DNA of 64,000 bases. Source: Lethocerus indicus (lineage: Eukaryota > Arthropoda > Insecta > Hemiptera > Belostomatidae). The position numbers and the translations under genes are program-made. Shown here piece by piece: positions 36,003-46,472 of this stretch (positions are counted from its first letter, which is position 1; every line of letters starts with the position of its first letter). The stretch is taken from positions 17,340,604 through 17,404,603 of the forward strand of contig JACDQD010000011.1 in NCBI GenBank assembly GCA_019843655.1. Direction: 5' to 3'. The notes beneath the pieces were generated by a model that saw only the letters and a program-made list of their open reading frames with translations, ran no database searches and was not told the DNA's origin.

Positions 36003-36107
36003 GCACACGACAAACTGACTGTTTCTGTCTCCTCTCGCCGGTCTTTGGTCTTTTGCTAGACCGTCAAAGACCGTCAGTACAAGCGACAGTGACAGAACCG
36101 GTCGGAG
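35826..36107. repeat. Foldback-family copy interrupted by (AT)n
   Basis: Starts with the outer module ATACCTGTTTTGTGGTCTGC, then GAGGGCTTGGAATACC, a minus-strand motif fragment (35881-35912, stem II with a G.U pair), GGTGTTGGTCACTATTGG and GGGGGCATCCTCACTGCA. An (AT)n tract (35965-35999) follows, then part of an arm again (TCTCCTCTCGCCGGTC, GGTCTTTTGCTAGACCG). Complex and partly rearranged. Confidence 0.7.
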
Positions 36108-36201
36108 AGAGAACTATTCCAAACCCTCGAATTCTACCGAACATATAATTTGCTGTCGATTTTTTGTGTCTCTCTCTCCTCTCGCCGGTGTTCGGTGTTT
36201 C

Positions 36202-36238
36202 GCCAGACCGGTTTCGGCCACTCGCCATCTTCAGTAGC
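36202..36238 (-). ncRNA. Hammerhead-like motif, left arm
   Basis: Minus strand: GCTA / CTGAAGA / T / GGC-GAGTG-GCC / GAAA / CCGG / TC / TGGC. Stem I uses a G.U pair (GCTA with TGGC). The core bases are intact. Confidence 0.42.
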
Positions 36239-36360
36239 GGTGTTGGCAACTTGGATGTTTTTTGGGGGCATCATCCTCACTGACAACCACCACAACAGTA
36301 CAAGTGACACAGTGACAGTGCAACGAGTATGCCCCGGAAAACATCCAAAGTGCCAACACC

Positions 36361-36397
36361 GCTACTGAAGATGGCGAGTGGCCGAAACCGGTCTGGC
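36361..36397 (+). ncRNA. Hammerhead-like motif, right arm
   Basis: Plus strand: same sequence as the left-arm motif, including loop GAGTG and stem I GCTA with TGGC. The two arms of this element have co-evolved. Confidence 0.42.
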
Positions 36398-36480
36398 GTA
36401 GGACCGAACGCCGGCGAGAGGAGACACAAAATCGACAGCAAATTACATGTTCGGTTGAATTCGAGGGTGGCGAATTCACC

Positions 36481-36520
36481 GCTCTGCCGAGGGTGGCGAG
36501 CGGCCGAAACCGGTCTACCA
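36481..36520 (+). repeat. Third, decayed motif fragment
   Basis: GGTGGCGAGCGG, CCGAAACCGGTCTACC directly follows the foldback element. The CTGAAGA box is replaced by CCGAGGG, so the core is lost. Confidence 0.55.
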
Positions 36521-37299
36521 CTTTCCGCCGACTTATTTTGAAATCTCACCAGGTTTTAAATTAAATTCAGTGCACAGTTTGATGACACGACGTATACTTT
36601 TGCTCGGGAGTTCAGGATTTTCACGAATCGGAAAGATGGGAATTATTTGTCCGTCGTCTGAGTTTATACCGCCGTCGCCTGACGACCGTTTCTTACCGGT
36701 ATAGACAGCAAAGTGAACGTCTATAGAGTGGAAAATATCGAATCGTAATTGCCGCAATTATGTAATGATACAGTTTGCAGTGGGGTCGGTTTTGTGTAAC
36801 GACAAATTGTATAAGGTTAAGGAATCTGACTCTCTCTCCGCCCCCTGTTCTCAGGACTGGGCAATTAACTGCCGTTCGTTTAGCAAATCTCCTTCCGGCC
36901 GTCTCATTATTAATAAAGTTTTAATTGGCTCCGTGTCCATTATTATTATTATTATTAACATTACTATTAGAGCCGGCAGAGCCGCGTTACGAAACCCGTC
37001 TCCGGATAATCGCTGCAATCTTTTTTTTCACCCGGTTTGGTATAACACGCGCCTGCCTTTTTTTAAATGCGAGGCGTTATTCGGAATGGGTTTTCCTCCG
37101 CCGCTATTGGGGCGATTAGTTCGGAAAAGTTGACAAGAGACGTGACCGCGGAAAATAAGAAATTTATGATTTCGAACGTAAAATCGGGAAAACGCCAGTG
37201 TATTTTGTATCGAGGATATTTTTTTGGTTCGCAATTTTGACCTACCCGAACAACGGATTGGACAGTACGACAGCACTACGAATACCAGCCGAGTACGAA
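36521..37299. other. Unannotated sequence
   Basis: No repeat recognised apart from an (ATT)n run at 36937-36957. The 122-codon plus ORF at 36765-37133 has no recognisable domain. Confidence 0.45.
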
Positions 37300-38176
37300 T
37301 AAAGCACAGTACCGACTGTACTATACTGTAGGATAGTACCACAGGACAGTGCAAAATGACTATACTGTAGGATAGTACCATAGGACAGTACCAACGTACT
37401 ATACTCTAAGAAAGTGCCAAAGTACTATACTGTAGAATAATAACACAGGATAGTACCAAAGTACTATACTCTAGGAAAGTGCCAAAGTACTATACTGTAG
37501 TATAATACCACAGGATAGTACCAAAGTACTATACTGTAGGATAGTACCACAGGACAGTACCAAAGTACTATACTGTAGGATAGTACCACAGGACAGTACC
37601 AAAGTACTATACTGTAGGATAGTACCACAGGACAGTACAAAAGTACTATACTGTAGGATAGTACCACAGGATAGTACCAAAGTACTATACTGTAGGATAG
37701 TACCACAGGACAGTACCAAAGTACTATACTGTAGGATAGTACCACAGGACAGTACCAAAGTACTATACTGTAGGATAGTACCACAGTACTATACTGTAGG
37801 ATAGTACCACAGTACTATACTGTAGGATAATACCACAGGACAGTACCAAAGTATTATACTGTAAGATAATACCACAGGACAGTACCAAAGTACTATACTG
37901 TAAGATAATACCACAGGACAGTACCAATGTTTTATACTATACTGTAGTATAGTACCACAGGACAGTACCAAAGTACCATACTGTAGGATAGTACCACAGG
38001 ACAGTACCATAGTACTATACTGTAGGATAGTACCAAAGTAATACACTGTAGGATACACCACAGTACCGATAGGAACAGAACTGTAGCACTGGGCAGTAAC
38101 ACAGGAAATTTCTATAGGGTAGTAGCCCAGGACAGTGAAGTAGGACCATCAGTTCCATAGTACAGTACTATAGGGC
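37300..38176. repeat. Minisatellite C: 39-bp unit of three 13-bp modules
   Basis: Unit = TAGTACCACAGGA + CAGTACCAAAGTA + CTATACTGTAGGA, repeated about 20 times with decayed edges. Because 39 is divisible by three, minus-strand frames stay open for 90-117 codons and read a 13-residue period (VLSYSIVLWYCPV); these are not genes. Shares its first module and phase with minisatellite B. Confidence 0.95.
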
Positions 38177-39108
38177 CGTACTTAATTTTTATTTATTGAT
38201 CTAAATTTGTTGAGACAATAATGTGTTTCTTCGTGTCAATCAGCCGTCTGTTTCATGAACCGGAATCGGTTTTTTAACGAAGGCTCAATTTCCTTTTTAA
38301 GCAACACCGGTCACGAAAGTTATTAAGTCCGACCTCCGATTATATCCTTAGCGATACGGATTTCAGGGCTGGCCGAATTGCGAAATAAGCCCGTCTGCAA
38401 TTTCCGAGCGGTCGAAGCCCCTTCGAGATGCTTAATAAATACATCGGCGTAAATGATTTACAGAATTTAAGCGCGTCCGAATGGTAGGGCTTTACGGACA
38501 GGTCAGTGTTCAGTGGGGGCCAATTTAACACGGGGCCGTCAGTACTTATTAATACTGATCGTTTACTGCTATTTAAATAAAGTAGGCGAGCGCTGCATAT
38601 TCATAAAGACGATTCTGTCGGTTTCTAATTATACCGAAAATAATGGTCTTGTTGTTAATGAACTACTACCAGAAAAAAATCCACGCTATACCACTTACAT
38701 TCGTCCGTGTAATCTTCTGTGAATCTTGAAATGTAGTTGTTTACAGTCGTGAATTGCGGTTTAAAAATTGTTCGTTCTCGGATAAGAATGCACCAAAAGA
38801 ACGGTACCGTAGGACCGATTCGCATATTTCGATGATATTCCAAACCTAGTGGATATGTGAATTGCATATAAATATTATGTTGAATAGTGCTGAAAACATT
38901 GTTCCTGTACTGAAAATACCGAAGATGCTGTTCAAAAGAGTTGGCTCGAAACAAATAACGTTCCTTTTTATACGAATTTCGCAGCTTCAATAAACGCTCT
39001 GTAAATTTATTGGATAACTGTCCGAATTTTCTGCCCTCCGAACGATGCGCTATAAAATCTGTTTCGCGAAAATAGAACGTAAACTTCCCGTCCGTATTTG
39101 ATCACGCG
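38177..39108. other. Unannotated sequence
   Basis: Nothing recognised; the 111-codon minus ORF at 38655-38990 has no known motif. Confidence 0.5.
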
Positions 39109-39152
39109 AGATTCCGGTTTCAGCGCACTATTCGCCATCGTCAGTAGCACTA
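39109..39152 (-). repeat. Decayed hammerhead-like fragment
   Basis: GATTCCGGTTTCAGC, then TTCGCCATCGTCAGTAGCAC: order preserved, but stem II and GAAA altered. Same type as 40658 and 42903. Confidence 0.45.
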
Positions 39153-40224
39153 TTCGATACTTAATACAATGGTAGTGGTATGGCTCGATTTTGTCTTCAG
39201 TAGGTTTTTTTTCCCCCGCCGTAAAGTCGATTCGCAGGAAATCCGGCGTACAATTTGATTTAATTTTCCCGCAAAAATTTATGTTCGTCTCGCGTTGTTC
39301 GCATATTCGCCGCTGTTAATTGTAAATTAACACGATTTCCTTCAAAAACGCACTCGCTAACCGAAAATTCGCCGCGGGTGGTCCGACTTACAGGCGCGTT
39401 GTTTTCGGCCTCGTTTGCATACGGACGTTGTTTCTGGCCCAGAAACAAAAAAAAATTTTAAAGCAACAACAGGAGTTAAAATTGCGTGAAATTGCATTGA
39501 ATTACGGACGGACCGAAATTGCCGTAGGACGTCCGACCGGATGTAAAAATAATCTGGCTCGTATACTTTTAGGAAGTGAAAAAACGCAAGCGGTAAAAAT
39601 CCCCGCACGCAACCGAAGTGAAACTTCTTGACTTTTTAATATCGGGAATTTTTATCGAATCGTTGAAAGGAAACATCGAAGGTATCATTGAATGAAAGGC
39701 CAAGATCCGATATTAAAGTCTTTGAAAAACAATTTAAAATAGATCTGATAGACGAGAGGTTGCGAATCATGTACATGAGTTGAAAGCCAATTGAAATATC
39801 TCGGGGACAGAAAATATTTTTCTATACGTTAAAACGTTATTTTTCTATAGACGTTGAGAAACGTCTATTTTTTTTTACTGCGTTCCACGACTGTTTTCCG
39901 AACCTATTCGCTCTGGAAGAAGGAAGTGGCCGGATCTTAGAAAGGTCGTTAACACTTTCCTATTTTTATTATCTTCAGCCGGATGATAATTTGCATAATT
40001 ACATTCTCAGCGTAAAAGCGGGCGCGTGTTCTACTCTAATTTATCAAAGATGGCTCAAGACCACAATCGTAGTTGGGGGCCCGTCTATTATCTAGGCCGG
40101 CGGTTCGGAAACTTTTCAATCCCAACTGACTTTCTTCTATTGGCCGAATATTCGGCCTATTAATGTCGTTGAAACGATTAAACGAACAGTAAATAATTCA
40201 TAAATGAGACGGTCATAAGGAACC
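39153..40224. other. Unannotated sequence
   Basis: Unique sequence. Overlapping ORFs on both strands at 39260-39631 (62-83 codons) have no domain. No repeat seen. Confidence 0.45.
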
Positions 40225-40324
40225 GGTAGAAGAAAGAACTATTCCAAACCCTAGAATTCCACCGAACATACAATTTGCTGTAGATTTTTTGTGTCTCCGT
40301 CTCCTCTCGCCGGTTCGTTCTTTT

Positions 40325-40362
40325 GCCTAGACAGGTTTCGGCCGCTCGCCATCTTCAGTAGC
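40325..40362 (-). ncRNA. Hammerhead-like motif, left arm
   Basis: Minus strand: CTGAAGA, GGC-GAGCG-GCC, GAAA, CCTG, TC, TAGGC. Stem III is ACCTGT, still pairing at its ends; stem I has a bulged base. Confidence 0.38.
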
Positions 40363-40489
40363 GCTGTGTTAGTCACTTTTGGCACTTTGGACGTTTTTCG
40401 GGACTGCGCTGTCACTGTCACTTGAACTGTGGTGGTTGTCCGTTTTGTCGTGTGTGTGTATATAGGAGGATGCCCGTGTGACTAACACC

Positions 40490-40526
40490 GCTACTGAAGA
40501 CGGCGAGCGGCCGAAACCGGTCTAGC
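40490..40526 (+). ncRNA. Hammerhead-like motif, right arm
   Basis: GCTA / CTGAAGA / C / GGC-GAGCG-GCC / GAAA / CCGG / TC / TAGC. Consensus apart from C as the extra base before stem II. Downstream AAAAGACCAAA is deleted. Confidence 0.43.
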
Positions 40527-40654
40527 ACCGGCGAGAGGAGACAGCAACACAAAAAATCCAGTGTTATTCCAACCCGTCGCAGACCACAAAACGGGTATGT
40601 TAAAAAATAATTTTCTTTTGAAAGATTATTTTTTCTGGACCTACCTTCACCCTT

Positions 40655-40770
40655 TCGCCGTCGTCAGTAGCACATCGCAACATTAGATTACACGAGGTCT
40701 CATCTGGCTTCGTTTGGCGTGATCGCATTCTTCCACTTCCACGCATGCGCACTGAACCTAATCGGGGGGT
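40655..40770 (-). repeat. Motif fragment joined to the GCATGCGC repeat, copy 2
   Basis: CTTTCGCCGTCGTCAGTAGC is followed by ACGAGGTCTCATCTGGCTTC, GTGATCGCATTCTTCC and ACGCATGCGCACTGAAC. The same juxtaposition occurs at 42903-43030, so the two pieces belong to one repeat family. Confidence 0.55.
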
Positions 40771-41055
40771 AATCAACCCACGTTGAAGTAAAATCGGTTC
40801 GTAGGTGGAAAATAGACAGGCATTAAAAAATAATTAACAATTTACAATGTAAAGATTTATTTGTGTTCCAAATAATTATTTCTACATGCGGCTTAATGCG
40901 AATTACATTTATCGTAGTGTATCCGCCAAGCGTTTTATAACTGTTCAAATATACAGTCAGTCAGTCTCATTATCAGGTTCACAAAATTGGAAAACGTCGT
41001 TAAGACGAATAACAAGTAATAGTCCTGTGCCGAGACCTCAAAAAGAGGAAGACAT

Positions 41056-41061
<6 letters not shown>

Positions 41062-41097
<36 letters not shown>
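41062..41097. repeat. (GA)n microsatellite
   Basis: About 17 GA units within a longer purine-rich run. ORFs with Arg-Glu or Ser-Leu repeats here are artefacts. Confidence 0.95.
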
Positions 41098-41101
<4 letters not shown>

Positions 41102-41419
41102 TGAGCGATGAAGGGAACCGATAAGCGAGAAAGAAGACAATTTTTAGAGGAAATCGCCCATTAGTATTCACCTTGAGTCTTATTCGGCCCGAGCGAGTCA
41201 AATTATGAAAATGGATTGCCTCAATTGCTCAATAATTGTTCTATTGTCGTCTTTTATAAGGTTTTTCGTTCCTTTTCCTTTTTTCTCTCTCTCTCTCTTT
41301 CCATTATCCATTATACCGCCCCGGACGAACGAGAACGCTTTTCCGTTACACGGTTAAATTTTCTTTGCATTTCCCCCGGCTCAATTCCGCGTTCCGAGTG
41401 TTAACGAATGTCAACATGA

Positions 41420-42186
41420 CTTCTCGCCGTCATCAGTAGTATCAGACTTTGTTCGTCCTGATAAGGGCTTGCAGCTATTAATTAATTTTTTGTTTTTTTT
41501 TATTAAGGGATGTACTAATTGATTTCCTCTTCGCTGTAGGAATCGATTCCGGTAAAAAGTTATCGATTTTTTTGTGATAATGCTTTTTGATCTATAATTA
41601 TGATTCCGGGAATTAAATTGTCACCGTAAAGCCGGTCAGTACCTGAAGAATTCCGTACGAAAATGCGATTGAATTTAATTTAAGTTCGTCTAAAAGTTTC
41701 CATTATATTCCAATTTAGTGCTTCATTTAAAATTATATGCCGCCACGAACGCGGTCGAAAATTATTCAGTCTCTAACGCGATAGGTCTGAAATTGAAGAG
41801 CAATTTTCCAACCAATATTATCTCTGAAATTGCGACATTCCGTTTAATGGGCTGACCGAAGAAACTGACTGTGACTTATGTAACCTCCGATGATCTTTTC
41901 GATTTGTACCAGTTTTTCGCTTTGTAGTCGTTTAATCGGTCTAATGTCAGACAAAAATGAAGCAGTTACTGAATTTTGATGTCCAGGCCCTCGCAGATTT
42001 TACATTATTACCGGCTGATAACTTCTAGCCCTTAATTAGCTGTAATTTACTCGTCTACCGTTAAACGGACCTAATTCAAATAATTATGAGTACTGAGATC
42101 TCTGCATAGCGTAAAAGACGTAAAAGTGATTTCCCTCACCCGAACTTTTTACAGCTTTCGGTGCGTGTTTGATATTTCGGAGCGTG
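41420..42186. other. Unannotated sequence with one motif fragment
   Basis: CTTCTCGCCGTCATCAGTAG at 41420-41439 is an isolated family fragment. The rest is unique AT-rich sequence with no gene recognised. Confidence 0.45.
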
Positions 42187-42206
42187 ACCCCCCCCCCCCC
42201 CCCCCG
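42187..42206. repeat. Poly(C) run
   Basis: An uninterrupted run of roughly 20 C; a second G-rich stretch lies at 42334-42357. Assembly length of such runs is unreliable. Confidence 0.9.
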
Positions 42207-42209
42207 GGT

Positions 42210-42902
42210 CACAGAAAACCAATTCCGTCTCGAACTTTAATTACAAAACCGATTACGGATTAATAAAGCACATTCGGACTGGCGTAATCGAATGTGGATC
42301 TAAGAAAATTCAATATTTCCCCTGTGACTTTTTTGGGGGGAGCGGGGGGCGGGGGGGTCACGACGGAGAAAGATCGGGCCGTAAGAAACGAAATTATAAA
42401 ACGGAGAAACGTAAAAAGGGGTGGGAAATTTTTAATTTTCGGGGGACTAATAGCGAGGGGGTGTGCTCCGATAGTGGAAATTAATGGGGGGTAAAGGGGT
42501 GGGACCACCGGCAGTTTTCTGCACAATTTCGAGGGTGTAATTTTTGTTTAGCTTTTCACGTCGGAAAGAAAAATCGGCCGGAGATAAAAGGAACAGGGAA
42601 AATGTTCATAATTGAAGTCGGATTTCGGTCGGCTGAGGGGTAATTTGGGAGGGCGGGGGGGGTGGTTTTTTCGATGGATCGCGTACCTTCGATCTGATAT
42701 CAGTTTTTCGTGACCGGACTCGATTGTATCGATATGCGGCGAAGTGTAATTGAACGGCCGTTTCTCCAAACAGCGTATTGCAACTAACTGTCGGTAACAT
42801 TCGAGTATATACACAGCAACGTTACTAATCCGGTGAGGTTATCTATCCCGACTCGAATGTATTGGCCCCTTCGGTATATTTCCCCATAATAGCCCAATCT
42901 TC
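42210..42902. other. Unannotated sequence
   Basis: No gene or repeat recognised. Overlapping ORFs on both strands (up to 88 codons) follow from base composition. Confidence 0.45.
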
Positions 42903-43060
42903 AGCTTTTCGCCATCTTCAGTAGCATCACGAGGTCTCTCAACCGGCTTCGCAGTAAGTGATGGCGCAGTTGATCTTCCGCGCGTGCGCAGTGCTCAAAT
43001 GTGTTTGGACGACACTGATGTCCGACCCTGAACAAAATTAATTCTCGGACTGCAAAAAAT
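42903..43060 (-). repeat. Motif fragment joined to the GCATGCGC repeat, copy 3
   Basis: AGCTTTTCGCCATCTTCAGT, then CACGAGGTCTC, CCGGCTTCG, GATCTTCCGCGCGTGCGCAG. Matches 40655-40770 in order. Core residues beyond CTGAAGATGGCG are lost. Confidence 0.55.
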
Positions 43061-43941
43061 ATAGATGAATACATATTTAAAGTACGACTAGTTCTTCTCT
43101 TGAGCACGAGGTGACCAATTCTTCCGCAGGTCTTCGACTTCCTTCATCGGCGGTACAATGTCGCCAGTCGTTTTAGAGATCCTTTCCGACAACAAACCTG
43201 GCAGGTTCCCGGACGTTGGTGGGGGGGGGTGGGGAAGAGGGAAAAATTCCTTAATTATCCTTAATTACCCTTCTTCGGGAATTATATTGTGTTCTGGCGG
43301 CCGCCCATTATTGTCTGGCCGGCTGTTATAACAATAAACGCGCTTTGCAATTAGAAAAGTATTAGCATTGTGTAAAGCGGCGGCCACACGTCATACTGAC
43401 ATTAGTCAGTCTCTCTCTCCTCTTCGTACTTCCTTCTCAGATAACACAGGAGGAAGAAGAGAGCACCGAGCTCTCTGGGCGTTGTTGGGAAAAAAAAAAA
43501 AAAATTAAATAATACTCAAACGAAATCGGATTCGATTTAGTCATGTCCGAACCGATCGGATGACGACTGTCTGTTCGAAAAAAGGTATTAGGTATCCGGC
43601 TTAAGGAGGGTCCTTATCCTTCTGGAGGTACTAAAACTTACCTGTTTAGGGACGCGTATTGATACCTGCCTCAATTTGCCTAAATACATTTTTTATCGAT
43701 ACACAATTGGATCCGACCGTCCGACTCATTTAGGGCCCCGTCCGTCGCAAGACTGACATAAGCCCTTCGTAAGCGGTCTATTAGAGTCTAATCTGAAATG
43801 CGATTAGGCAAATTGTAATTTAAAATGAGACTGAAGACTACAGAATGGTGCATTGCGGAACGGTGCACGAAATTGTCATCGAAGATTTAAACGCATAAAT
43901 TCGATAGGCGATGTTATATAGAACATCGTTTTTTATTTGTA
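43061..43941. other. Unannotated sequence
   Basis: G10 run near 43224, A13 run near 43491-43503. No gene or element recognised. Confidence 0.5.
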
Positions 43942-44134
43942 TTAGGGGTACCCAAAAGTAATCGACATTTTGACTTTGGAATTCATTTTATTTTGCCAAT
44001 TTTATATATTCACCGATATTATCGACAACTCTGTGCCACTTTTCCGGCAAATTTTCCCCGATTCCCCTCTCGAAGAACTCCTCAAGACCGAAATACAACT
44101 TATCAAATTGTCGATTACTTTTGGGTGCACATAA
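43942..44134 (-). mobile_element. Short mariner-derived element, copy 3 (best preserved)
   Basis: TTAGGGGTACCCAAAAGTAA at the left and TTACTTTTGGGTGCAC at the right form terminal inverted repeats. On the minus strand the interior is open and reads FGLEEFFERGIGENLPEKW, then RVVDNIGEYI, the C-terminal end of a mariner transposase. The 5' terminal repeat is fused directly to the last ~40 codons, so nearly the whole gene, including the catalytic DD(D/E) region, is deleted. Confidence 0.85.
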
Positions 44135-45349
44135 TATTATACTATTGTAATTCGTATTACAAAATGATGATAATAAAAAACGGGAATATCCGGTCACGGG
44201 AAATCGGGAATTTTCCTTCAATTTTCCGCCGATGGACCCTGAAGACCTCATAAACTCCCGTTTATTCTAAATTCTCATCTACAGAATCTTTTAAACGAAG
44301 TATACCTTTGTTTTCTCCATACTATAGTCAGCACATTTTGTAACCTTCACAAGGCTATGATAGATTCTCGAGTAAAGTTTTATTTCGGTCGAGCTTTTTC
44401 GGCTGATAACAAAGTATGAGCTTTCGATATTCTAGAATCGCTCTAGATTTAATTTTTAGAAAAATGTTACTTTGCCCGAAGCTTCAGGTTAGTAGGATTT
44501 CTGCGCGTGCTATATAGTGATTTATATAGTGTTACATGACCGGTCGCATAACAAAGGGAAGGCGCATATATTAGATTCAATAATTTTTAACGCGACGCAG
44601 TCCGCTGTGCGGAACACATCCTAGTAAAAGGATCGATCATTATCGCTCCAGTATTGTTTTAATACGAGATAATTGTTTTAATTATTGCGGAATTCCTTCC
44701 TCCTCCTCATAGTCCTAGTCCTACTTCTTCCTCTTATTTCTCCCGTTCCTCTTTGAGCTTTCTCTCTCTCTCTCTTTCTCTCTTTTTGTCCCTTATCTGA
44801 GAGTTATGATGTACAACTCTCACTCGTCCATCCTCTAAACGGCCGAGCTCGATCTGTTACGCAATTTCGGTGAAACAGAGCGCGCTTCCTCTACCGAAGA
44901 AAAGTTTTCTTCTTCGTTGTATAACGACCCTTTAGAGAGAAGTGTTTTGTGACCGACAAGAATTTTCGAAGAGCGGCGGCGTCGTCGTCGAATAAATCGC
45001 TCGTGAAAACAGAGAGTTGGGCATTTTTTCCGTATTAAATAAATTTATTTGTTCCCAAATAATTTCGCAATTTAAAATTGTTCAACACACTCGAGGTGTC
45101 ACGCTTTCCTGTTCTCGTGAAATATAAATTTACAAGTGATCCAGTGTAAAACACTTTTAACAACTCGTTGTTCTCGTTTCCCGACAAATGTGTTGCGATT
45201 TGTTGTGAAATGAAAATATATTTTTTCGACTCGACAGTCGATTTCGTAAAAGGACGGGGCGCAAACGCAGTGATAGGAACGATGAATAAAGACGAAAAAC
45301 GAAATGTTTTCTGGCACTGTTTTCGAAGTCTAGATACGTGGGAATCCGC
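44135..45349. other. Unannotated sequence
   Basis: Contains a CT-rich tract (44757-44787) and a CGGCGGCGTCGTCGTCG string near 44974. No gene recognised; ORFs near 45099-45383 lie on both strands without motifs. Confidence 0.45.
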
Positions 45350-45392
45350 GAGGACAGGTGGCGAACAGCCGAAACCGGTCTAACAAAAGTTC
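45350..45392 (+). repeat. Decayed hammerhead-like fragment
   Basis: GACAGGTGGCGAACAGCCGA, AACCGGTCTAACAAAAG. GAAA, ACCGGT and C are kept, but CTGAAGA is changed to GAGGACA. Confidence 0.55.
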
Positions 45393-45487
45393 AAACGGGG
45401 AAAAGTATAAATACCGAAGATTCGGAGATAAATGGATTAATACTGGCAATAATTTTAAAGAAACAGTCCCCAGGATGCCTACATTTA

Positions 45488-45668
45488 TTAGGGGTACCTA
45501 GTCGACATTTTGACTTTGGAATTCATTATATTTTGCTAAAAAAGAAACTTTAATTATTAATCTGCTGTATATTCACCGATATTGTCGAAAACTCTCTGCC
45601 CCTCTTGAAGAACTCCTCAGGAAAATACATCTTATCAAATTGTCGATTAGTTTTGGTCACACCTAATA
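45488..45668 (-). mobile_element. Short mariner-derived element, copy 4
   Basis: TTAGGGGTACC at the left and GTCACACCTAA at the right; the interior matches copy 3 with a ~20-bp deletion in the transposase remnant. TA-flanked. Non-autonomous. Confidence 0.78.
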
Positions 45669-46059
45669 CAATGAGTGTATACATATGTATTTTAACGCAT
45701 CTATATTTCTTATTTTATACCTCGAGTTGGGTCTAGTGGCCCATCCGATGGGAAAACTCGAAACTTCGAAATGGATATTTTATTTTTCACGAGCTCGGAA
45801 ATTAGCCGAGCGTCCCGGCGAAAATGTACGCTCGGTTTGAAATTCACCGGCGGATAATGGGGCTTTTGGAAATTATACGCGTTGAATGCGTCCGCTGTTT
45901 TTGGGCGTGTTTGTTGTTCACCTCGGTGGGGGGAGTAAATTTAAATTTAGGCCAATTTACCGGTCGCACTTTTGGGCCACTAAACGGCCGAAAAATGGGG
46001 GCCCGGTGAAATTACCTGTATAATGTCTGAGCGCAAACTGATTTGCACGCTTGTTGTGT
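45669..46059. other. Unannotated sequence
   Basis: Unique sequence between the mariner copy and the SINE-like repeat. No feature recognised. Confidence 0.4.
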
Positions 46060-46215
46060 GTATCAAAGCTTTAGTTTCGGGATAAATGACGGGGTTGAAA
46101 TTTAGAATTGGGCGAAAATCGCGGTGCTCCACCGGGATTCGAACCCCCCGGAGTACCCTTGATATTCTACTTTTTCCCGACAGTGTTGTATAAAAATTAC
46201 AAAATTTTATTTTTC
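46060..46215 (-). repeat. tRNA-derived SINE-like repeat, copy 1
   Basis: The minus strand has GGGGGTTCGAATCCCGGTGG, a perfect B box in a tRNA T-arm setting (46129-46152), followed by ATTTTCGC and CCAATTC. Upstream TGTAATTTTTATACAAC resembles the same position of the copy at 55940-56110. No full tRNA cloverleaf. Likely a SINE. Confidence 0.5.
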
Positions 46216-46472
46216 CACGAATATACACGATGAATAGAAGAACTTACAAAATTTATGTACACGAGAACAAGGAATATTTGAATTTTGCACAATGTTATTA
46301 ACGGTAGTAGGGAAAGTTGGATAATAAAAACCCCGAGAACTTAAGCCACACTCATTTCACTCACAGACCCAAGTTTCAATATTAACACAAGTACATTTGC
46401 GTTAATAATTAAACATATTGGTCCTGGGGCCTTACCACACTAATTAATTCTAATAATAAGTCAGCGACATAT

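Larger units (their letters stand above)
36108..36472. repeat. Foldback element, complete palindrome
   Basis: Arms of about 160 bp: the left begins CTATTCCAAACCCTCGAATT and CCGAACATATAATTTGCTGT; the right ends with their complements (ACAGCAAATTACATGTTCGG, GAATTCGAGGGT). Each arm holds a hammerhead-like motif. The centre (36285-36315) is ACAACCACCACAACAGTACA. No ORF of note; ORFs reading GHSPSSVAVL or similar are translated arm sequence. Confidence 0.85.
40225..40615. repeat. Foldback element with asymmetric ends
   Basis: The left side has the CTATTCCAAACCCTAGAATT / CCGAACATACAATTTGCTGT end type as at 36108; the right side ends with TTCCAACCCGTCGCAGACCA and CAAAACGGGTAT, the other end type. 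Both arms carry the motif. The loop includes a (GT)n tract near 40450. Two end types in one copy suggest recombination between subfamilies. Confidence 0.8.

Noticed and set aside
36150..36549. Recurrent peptides such as GHSPSSVAV and PLAIFSSGV in several ORFs
   Set aside because: They are translations of the foldback arm in different frames, so the recurrence is DNA-level, not a protein family.
37464..37784. Minus-strand ORFs of 90-117 codons with a 13-residue period
   Set aside because: The 39-bp repeat unit is divisible by three and lacks stops in two frames; several frames are open at once, so this is a minisatellite artefact.
46117..46168. Functional tRNA gene
   Set aside because: B box is good, but no complete cloverleaf, acceptor stem or A box can be formed.
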